Source: CAYMTT01 sp964393465 (GTDB lineage Bacteria; Patescibacteriota; Minisyncoccia; Minisyncoccales; MHMH01). Taken from it: a DNA stretch of 10,656 bases. The notes beneath the pieces are model-generated. The model saw nothing but the letters and a program-made list of their open reading frames with translations, was not told the origin of the DNA and did not search any database. Location of the stretch: contig CAYMTT010000022.1 in the NCBI GenBank assembly GCA_964393465.1, positions 1 to 10,656 on the forward strand, given 5' to 3'. Position numbers and translations under genes: made by a program. Shown here piece by piece: positions 6,550 through 10,656 of this stretch; positions within the stretch are counted from its first letter, which is position 1; every line of letters begins with the position of its first letter.

Positions 6550-7542
6550 TCATATTTTTATTACTTTTCCCTTTTTATCCGCGCTTTCTTTCAAGGCAAA
6601 AAGAATCTTTAAGGCTTCCAGCCCGTCTTTCCCGGAACTTACCGGCTTTTCTTTTCCCTCCAAACAGGCTACCACCTGGCCGGGAAAATATTCCATAAAA
6701 CTCCTGGAAACTCCCCTTTCTTTTCCTTTTTCCAGCTGGAAATATCCTTTGTAATTCTTATTTTTCACCAATTTCCGGTATTCAATCTTTGAGCCGAGCT
6801 CTTTTAAAAACAAAGCTCCCTTGCTGCCGTAAATGTAGATTTCAAAAAATCCGTAGTTCTTGGGCAAGGATTGCACGGAAGCTAAAGCTCCGCTTTCAAA
6901 ATGAATCTTTCCGTCAACGTTCGTTTTTTCATCGAAAGAAGTTTTTTCATTCTCCATCCCCCAAACCCAGTCTGCTTCTCCCATAAACAACCTCAAAAGG
7001 TCGACCAGATGGGTTCCATTGTTAAAAAGTCCGTTGTAGTAATAGGCTGTGGCCTGAAAGATCCTGCCCAACTTGCCCTTTCTGACATCTTTTGCCGTCT
7101 TTCTCAAAAAAGGATCGAACCTCCTGGTATGGTTCACGAACAGCAGGGATTTCGATTTCCGGCAAGCTTCTATCATCTCTTTTGCCTCTTTGGGATTGCA
7201 AGCGACAGGCTTTTCACAGACGATGGCCGGCACTCTGTGTTTTGAGGCCAGCTTCACCAGCTTTGAATGGGAATCTGCCCGGGTGGCGACAGATACGATA
7301 TCAGGGCTTGTCTTTTCCAATAGTTCTTTGGCAGAAGAAAAAAGCGGTATTCCCGGAAAATATTTGGAAGCTTCCTTTAGCTGTTTTTTGTCCGAATCTG
7401 CCAATCCGCAAAGCTTTATTCTGGGATGCTTTTTGTAGGCGGCCGCATGAGTGCCCGGCCTCACCGCCTTTTGATAATTCCCCTCTTTAACCCCTATGTT
7501 CCCGCAGCCGATGACAGCGGCCTTGTATTTTTTACTTGCCAT
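6550..7542 (-). CDS. Gfo/Idh/MocA-family sugar oxidoreductase
   Basis: This 330-residue NAD(P)-dependent oxidoreductase is of normal family length. The Rossmann nucleotide-binding motif GCGNIG is at residues 12-17. The conserved EKP motif is in CEKPVACN (109-116), with the catalytic-type Lys111. NHTRRFDP is at 137-144, and the active-site GTHLVDLLR (176-184) carries the family His and Asp. The C-terminal domain would cover the substrate. In nucleotide-sugar pathways these enzymes oxidise a sugar hydroxyl to a ketone before transamination (as WlbA/WbpB do), or act in legionaminic-type pathways (PtmF-like). An aminotransferase and an acetyltransferase in the same operon fit an oxidise, aminate, acetylate sequence. 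The ATG lies within the end of the GNAT gene (11-nt overlap), with a weak AAGG about 10 nt upstream. The exact substrate cannot be read from sequence. Confidence 0.9.
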   Translation of the reverse strand: MASKKYKAAVIGCGNIGVKEGNYQKAVRPGTHAAAYKKHPRIKLCGLADSDKKQLKEASKYFPGIPLFSSAKELLEKTSPDIVSVATRADSHSKLVKLASKHRVPAIVCEKPVACNPKEAKEMIEACRKSKSLLFVNHTRRFDPFLRKTAKDVRKGKLGRIFQATAYYYNGLFNNGTHLVDLLRLFMGEADWVWGMENEKTSFDEKTNVDGKIHFESGALASVQSLPKNYGFFEIYIYGSKGALFLKELGSKIEYRKLVKNKNYKGYFQLEKGKERGVSRSFMEYFPGQVVACLEGKEKPVSSGKDGLEALKILFALKESADKKGKVIKI

Positions 7543-8122
7543 AATTAAAGCGCCTTAAATGGCCTTTGTGATATTTTTTGTAATAGTCCTTTCTCAAAAG
7601 AGCCATGCGCACGGAATCATAATAGCGGCTGTTGCGGTAAATGTCCTCTTTCAACAAGCCCTCTTTTTTATAGCCGGCCTTCTCATAGGCTCTTCCCGAA
7701 CCCTTGTTATCTGCCGTGTATCCCAGATAGATTCTGTTTAAGTTCAGCCTGTCGAATCCGTAAAAAGTCAAAAGCTCCACCGTCTCTGTGCCGTAGCCCT
7801 TTCCCCAGAAAGACTTTTCTCCTATCAAAATGCGGGATTCCGCTTTTCGAGCGGTATCGTGGATCTCGTAAAGCCCGGCGTATCCCAAGGGCTTTTTTGT
7901 CTTTTTGTCGCAAACCAGGAAAATGACGTTGTTTCTTTCTTGCAGCTGCTTTTTGAAATCCGAAAAAACCTGTTCTGAATTTTTGGGTTTCTGCCCGGTA
8001 AACATGAAATAGGTGACCTCGCCGTCGTTGACCCATTTTGCAATCATTTCCGAAAGCTTCCTCAAATCCTTTATTTCAATGGGACAAAGTCCGACTTTTT
8101 CGCTTTGCAGAAAATATTTCAT
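7532..8122 (-). CDS. GNAT-family N-acetyltransferase (RimJ/RimL or PseH-like)
   Basis: This 196-residue GNAT enzyme would transfer an acetyl group from acetyl-CoA to an amine. Motif A is visible as 'GEKSFWGKGYGTETVELLTF' (101-120), which includes the pyrophosphate-binding GKGYGT. Motif B is 'NKGSGRAYEKAGYKKEG' (139-155), with the usual Asn, Tyr and AGY. The architecture is closest to the RimJ/RimL group. That group also includes PseH, which acetylates the 4-amino group of an intermediate in pseudaminic acid synthesis. In a locus with a DegT aminotransferase, cytidylyltransferases and a sugar oxidoreductase, N-acetylation of an amino sugar is more likely than protein acetylation. The gene shares an ATGA with the upstream SpsF-like gene and overlaps the downstream oxidoreductase by 11 nt. 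The C-terminus is basic and tyrosine-rich. PseH identity is not proven. Confidence 0.87.
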   Translation of the reverse strand: MKYFLQSEKVGLCPIEIKDLRKLSEMIAKWVNDGEVTYFMFTGQKPKNSEQVFSDFKKQLQERNNVIFLVCDKKTKKPLGYAGLYEIHDTARKAESRILIGEKSFWGKGYGTETVELLTFYGFDRLNLNRIYLGYTADNKGSGRAYEKAGYKKEGLLKEDIYRNSRYYDSVRMALLRKDYYKKYHKGHLRRFNYGK

Positions 8123-8826
8123 TTTTTGAGATGGTTAATTATATCTTCCATGGTGAATATTTTCTTTTCCGGATAAATCCCTTCGTATATCTTTTTGACG
8201 AATTCCAAATCGGATTCGTAATCTACCGTCCAGCGCAATTTCGACAGGTCTTCTGAATTCTTGAAATTGTAAATGCGGAACTTGTCCGGGTTATCCATGA
8301 TGTACAAGGTCAAGCTTTCCCTGTAAAACGGGTCTTTCACTTCTTTTTGGAGCCTTTCCAGGGTGGAAAGGGGCAGAATTTCCAAATCCAGGCCGTCGGG
8401 AAAAGTCCTCGGGAAAATATTGGTTACAAGATCGAACTCATCCGGATTCTCTTTATAGAATCTTACCATTTTATCCAGCAATTCGGGATCCGCCAAGGGA
8501 CAGTCCCCCGTAACTCTTACCATAGCAGAAGCTCCGTATTTTTCCACCGCCTCAAGGTGCCGGGAAACCAGATCTTTTTCGCTTCCCCGAAAGCACGGCA
8601 AACCGAGCCTTTCTGATTCTTCTTCCAAAGCGTCGTTTTCCTCATTGGTTGAAGTCGCCAGGACTATGCCGTCCAGCTCCTTTGAAGCTTTTAATCTCTC
8701 GAAAATGTGCTCTGTCAGGGTTTTGTCAAGGATTTTTCTCAGGGCTTTTTCTTTCAAGCGGGTAGAGCCCATTCTGGCCTGGATAACCCCAAGCACTTTA
8801 ATATTGGAAAAGTTTCTGTTTGACAT
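8119..8826 (-). CDS. SpsF-like cytidylyltransferase, divergent copy
   Basis: This 235-residue protein belongs to the SpsF group of CMP-sugar synthetases (GT-A-like nucleotidyltransferase fold, related to CMP-Kdo and CMP-sialic acid synthetases). The nucleotide loop is IQARMGSTRL at 15-24, followed by KEK where the neighbouring copy has PGK; the Lys in the third position is kept. FRGSEKDLVSRH is at 79-90. RVTGDCPLADP at 104-114 holds the likely metal-binding Asp108, and RWTVDYESDLE at 198-208 the second acidic cluster. The protein ends soon after 'FTMEDIINHL' and lacks the C-terminal tail of its neighbour. Its ATG lies 29 nt inside the upstream gene, without a nearby Shine-Dalgarno. A GTG at codon 11 is a less likely alternative start. 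It is a divergent tandem paralog of the gene at 8798-9538 and may activate a different sugar acid. Confidence 0.87.
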   Translation of the reverse strand: MSNRNFSNIKVLGVIQARMGSTRLKEKALRKILDKTLTEHIFERLKASKELDGIVLATSTNEENDALEEESERLGLPCFRGSEKDLVSRHLEAVEKYGASAMVRVTGDCPLADPELLDKMVRFYKENPDEFDLVTNIFPRTFPDGLDLEILPLSTLERLQKEVKDPFYRESLTLYIMDNPDKFRIYNFKNSEDLSKLRWTVDYESDLEFVKKIYEGIYPEKKIFTMEDIINHLKK

Positions 8827-9538
8827 TCTGGTTTATTTTAAGAAGTTCGGGCCTCCTTTCAAAAAGCTCGACAACGTCTTTCATCCTGAAATGAGGATTT
8901 TTCCTGTAAAGCTCCCCGTATATCTCTTTTATAAGATCGTAGTCTGCCTGCTCGTCCAAGGTCCAGCGGTGAAAAGACAGGTCTTTTTCGTTCTCCACGT
9001 TCAAACACTGGAATTCTTCCGGCCTTTTCCTCAAATACAAGGTAACGTGTTCTCTGTCTTCTTTTTCTTCAGCTTTATTGTGCATTTCTTCCAAAGCCTT
9101 AAAGGTGAAAACTTCGGTATCCAGTCCCTGGGGATAGGTCCTTTTTCCCAGGATGTTGGCTGTATAGTCTTTTTTTTCTTTCAAAAAGGCGCCTATCACC
9201 TTGTCTATGACTTGTGGGTCTATCAAGGGGCAGTCTGAGGTGATTCTCACCACAGCGTCGGCTCCGGCCTCTTTGGCGGCCAGATAATACCTTTCCAGAA
9301 CGTCATCTTGGGAACCCCGGAAAACGGAAACGGAATCGTCGTAGCCCTCAACCAAATCGCAAATCTGCTGATCTTCGGGGCTTATGGTGGTAGCGACAAC
9401 AACCCGGTTTATTCTATCCGACTCCAGAACCCTGTCTATGACTCTCAGTAAAACCGGCTTTCCTTCCAAATTCAAAAGCACCTTGCCCGGCAGCCGGCTG
9501 GAACCCGTTCTGGCCTGAATTATGCAAACTATGTTCAT
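8798..9538 (-). CDS. spsF: SpsF-family cytidylyltransferase (CMP-sugar synthetase)
   Basis: This 246-residue protein has the canonical SpsF pattern: IIQARTGSSRLPGKVL at 6-21, FRGSQDDVLERY at 73-84, RITSDCPLIDP at 98-108 with Asp102 as likely metal ligand, 'DREHVTLYL' at 161-169 and RWTLDEQAD at 191-199. The tail 'RRPELLKINQNVKQK' (228-242) is also usual for the family. Such enzymes couple CTP to the anomeric hydroxyl of a 3-deoxy-2-ulosonic acid or similar sugar. The CMP-sugar then feeds glycosyltransferases in the cytoplasm. The TGT in its SDC motif is replaced relative to the common TGDCP, but the Asp is retained. It overlaps the upstream GT-B-like gene by 4 nt (ATGA) and the downstream paralog by 29 nt. 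No synthase (NeuB/SpsE/PseI) lies in the window; one would be expected farther upstream. Confidence 0.9.
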   Translation of the reverse strand: MNIVCIIQARTGSSRLPGKVLLNLEGKPVLLRVIDRVLESDRINRVVVATTISPEDQQICDLVEGYDDSVSVFRGSQDDVLERYYLAAKEAGADAVVRITSDCPLIDPQVIDKVIGAFLKEKKDYTANILGKRTYPQGLDTEVFTFKALEEMHNKAEEKEDREHVTLYLRKRPEEFQCLNVENEKDLSFHRWTLDEQADYDLIKEIYGELYRKNPHFRMKDVVELFERRPELLKINQNVKQKLFQY

Positions 9539-10461
9539 GTTATCTTTTTGATAAATTTTACGGTTTTCAAAGTTGAATTCCCCCTGGCGTATTTATTGAA
9601 AATCGATTTATTCTTTCTGGCGCTTCTCCCCGAAAGAATTTTCTCCATAGCCTTGATAAGGTCTTTTTTCTCATAAACAGGCAGGGACAATCCCAGCCTG
9701 TTGCTTATCAAGGGATCATTTCCTTTCAGTTCGGGCTGATAGCTCAGAACGGGCTTTCCCCCGAGAGCCGCTCGGAAAAGAACGGCGGTATTCATTCCAA
9801 AAACCGCTTTTGAATTTTCAAGAAGGTTCTTTGAATCGGTCAAAGAGCAGTCCAAAGAAGTTTTCTTCATTATCCCGTCGAACTTTCTTTTGCACTTGGC
9901 CCTGGGGTGAAGCTTTATTTTCAACTTTCCCTCGAAACCCAATTTTTCCAAAGATTCAACGATGTCTTTTAAAACTTCTATTTCGTCGTATCCCGGATTT
10001 ATTTTTAATTCGGAAAAAGGCTGGCTGAAAAAAGAAACGTATTCCCCTTTTTTCCCGAAAACCCTGAATTTGTCGAAAGCCGGATTGCCGACAACAACCA
10101 ATTTTTTGCGGGGGAAATCGGCCTCTGCCATTTCCTTTTTCATGATCGGGTCTATCACCAAAATATAGTCGGGAAGAACTTTGCCGAAACGCAGCTTGTA
10201 ATTGGACCAGAAATCAACCAGGGAAACGGATTTTATGCCTTCTTTTGCGGCCAGTTCCAGCATTTTTTTATCCACGGTTTTCCCTATGCCGGTGGCGGTG
10301 AAAATCAAATCCGGCTTTTCTTGCAGCTTGCCGGGCAGATCCTTGAAAAACGTTTTTACAACGAACTTTTTGTCTTTTTTCAGCTTTTCGATCACGGGAA
10401 TTAAAGCTTCCTTTCCTCCCTGGTCGAAAGCTGCAAACCAGATTTTAACCTTTCTTTTCAT
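9535..10461 (-). CDS. Unassigned GT-B-like protein (glycosyltransferase or 2-epimerase-like)
   Basis: I do not recognise a characterised family for this 308-residue protein. The layout is that of a two-domain GT-B fold. The N-terminal part opens with 'KIWFAAFDQGGKEALIPVIE', a glycine turn followed by a helix, as in UDP-GlcNAc 2-epimerases and LpxB-like proteins. 'PDYILVIDPIMKKEM' (97-111) and 'VVVGNPAFDKF' (122-132) mark the linker region. The C-terminal part has KLHPRA at 183-188 and 'GMNTAVLFRAALGGKPVLSY' at 222-241, the place where donor contacts lie in capsule and CDP-glycerol-type transferases. It lacks the GTGHxxR loop of PseG/SpsG. It sits between an aminotransferase and two CMP-sugar synthetases, the slot where nonulosonate loci often have a hydrolysing epimerase or sugar-nucleotide hydrolase. 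That role is only a possibility. The ATG lies within the end of the aminotransferase gene, 17 nt of overlap. No signal peptide is seen. Confidence 0.75.
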   Translation of the reverse strand: MKRKVKIWFAAFDQGGKEALIPVIEKLKKDKKFVVKTFFKDLPGKLQEKPDLIFTATGIGKTVDKKMLELAAKEGIKSVSLVDFWSNYKLRFGKVLPDYILVIDPIMKKEMAEADFPRKKLVVVGNPAFDKFRVFGKKGEYVSFFSQPFSELKINPGYDEIEVLKDIVESLEKLGFEGKLKIKLHPRAKCKRKFDGIMKKTSLDCSLTDSKNLLENSKAVFGMNTAVLFRAALGGKPVLSYQPELKGNDPLISNRLGLSLPVYEKKDLIKAMEKILSGRSARKNKSIFNKYARGNSTLKTVKFIKKIT

Positions 10462-10656
10462 ATTTTTTCAGCTTGTCGGCGTGGTATTCTATTTTCCTCA
10501 AAGCTTTAATGAACGAATCTATCGTCTTTTCGGTTTTGGGAGGCTGGCAAAGAGTTGTAAACAGCAGCTCTTTTTCATACATTCTTTCTGCCACCGGACA
10601 AAGGCCCTTTTGATACTTTCTCTTTGAATCAGAAAGGGGAAAGGCGTCTTTTTTCC
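10445..10656 (-). CDS. DegT/DnrJ/EryC1/StrS-type sugar aminotransferase, C-terminal fragment
   Basis: A minus-strand reading frame is open from the right edge to a TAA at 10445-10447 and gives 69 residues. It begins KKDAFPLSD and continues 'KYQKGLCPVAERMYEKELLF' and 'PPKTEKTIDSFIKALRKIEY'. The 'GLCPVAERMYEKEL' block followed by an acidic/Thr segment and a final helix is the usual C-terminal end of PLP-dependent DegT/DnrJ/EryC1/StrS aminotransferases. These convert keto-sugar nucleotides to amino sugars. The PLP-binding Lys lies outside the window. The rest of the gene is missing, so the substrate class (LegC-, PseC-, WlbC- or perosamine-like) cannot be chosen. It overlaps the GT-B-like gene by 17 nt and is probably the next upstream member of the same operon. 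It would provide the amine that the GNAT enzyme acetylates. Confidence 0.8.
   Translation of the reverse strand, partial: KKDAFPLSDSKRKYQKGLCPVAERMYEKELLFTTLCQPPKTEKTIDSFIKALRKIEYHADKLKKYEKKG

Noticed and set aside
8645..9238. Long open frame on the + strand (about 197 codons)
   Set aside because: It runs antisense to the two SpsF genes, whose motifs are well conserved. Its product is Phe/Val-rich with no recognisable domain, so it is a shadow frame.
9535..10461. PseG/SpsG-type UDP-sugar hydrolase
   Set aside because: The position in the operon fits, but the N-terminal GTGHxxR loop that defines that family is absent.

Overview
The window is a densely packed surface-glycan locus from a prokaryote, most likely a bacterium. 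Virtually every base is coding. Neighbouring genes overlap by 1 to 42 nt, and the only gap between genes on either strand is 40 nt. The standard code reads cleanly through every gene. Proteins are lysine-rich, base composition ranges from moderate to very AT-rich, and Shine-Dalgarno sequences are scarce. This fits a compact, uncultivated-type lineage, but the sequence alone does not name a phylum.

Left arm (+ strand, 1-2998): the tail of cysN (ATP sulfurylase large subunit), cysC (APS kinase), a PAPS-dependent sulfotransferase and a multi-spanning polysaccharide flippase. All four are linked by overlapping stop and start codons. This arm makes the activated sulfate donor PAPS, carries an enzyme to use it, and carries a transporter for a lipid-linked glycan.

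Right arm (- strand, read from 10656 down to 2957): the tail of a DegT/DnrJ/EryC1/StrS sugar aminotransferase, an unassigned GT-B-like protein, two tandem SpsF-type cytidylyltransferases, a GNAT acetyltransferase, a Gfo/Idh/MocA sugar oxidoreductase, a second sulfotransferase paralogous to the first, a GT4 glycosyltransferase and a capsule-synthesis-like GT-B transferase. The first six probably build and CMP-activate one or two acylated amino sugars, possibly of the nonulosonate or octulosonate type. The last three would sulfate and assemble the glycan.

The two arms converge and overlap by 42 nt inside coding sequence, with no terminator visible. The working model is a sulfated surface polysaccharide or glycoconjugate containing unusual CMP-activated sugars, with a dedicated PAPS supply. 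The points most worth following up are the tandem SpsF pair with an altered active-site loop, the two sulfotransferases that differ at a likely catalytic motif, the unassigned GT-B-like protein, and the convergent overlap. No RNA gene, IS element, CRISPR array or other repeat was seen.
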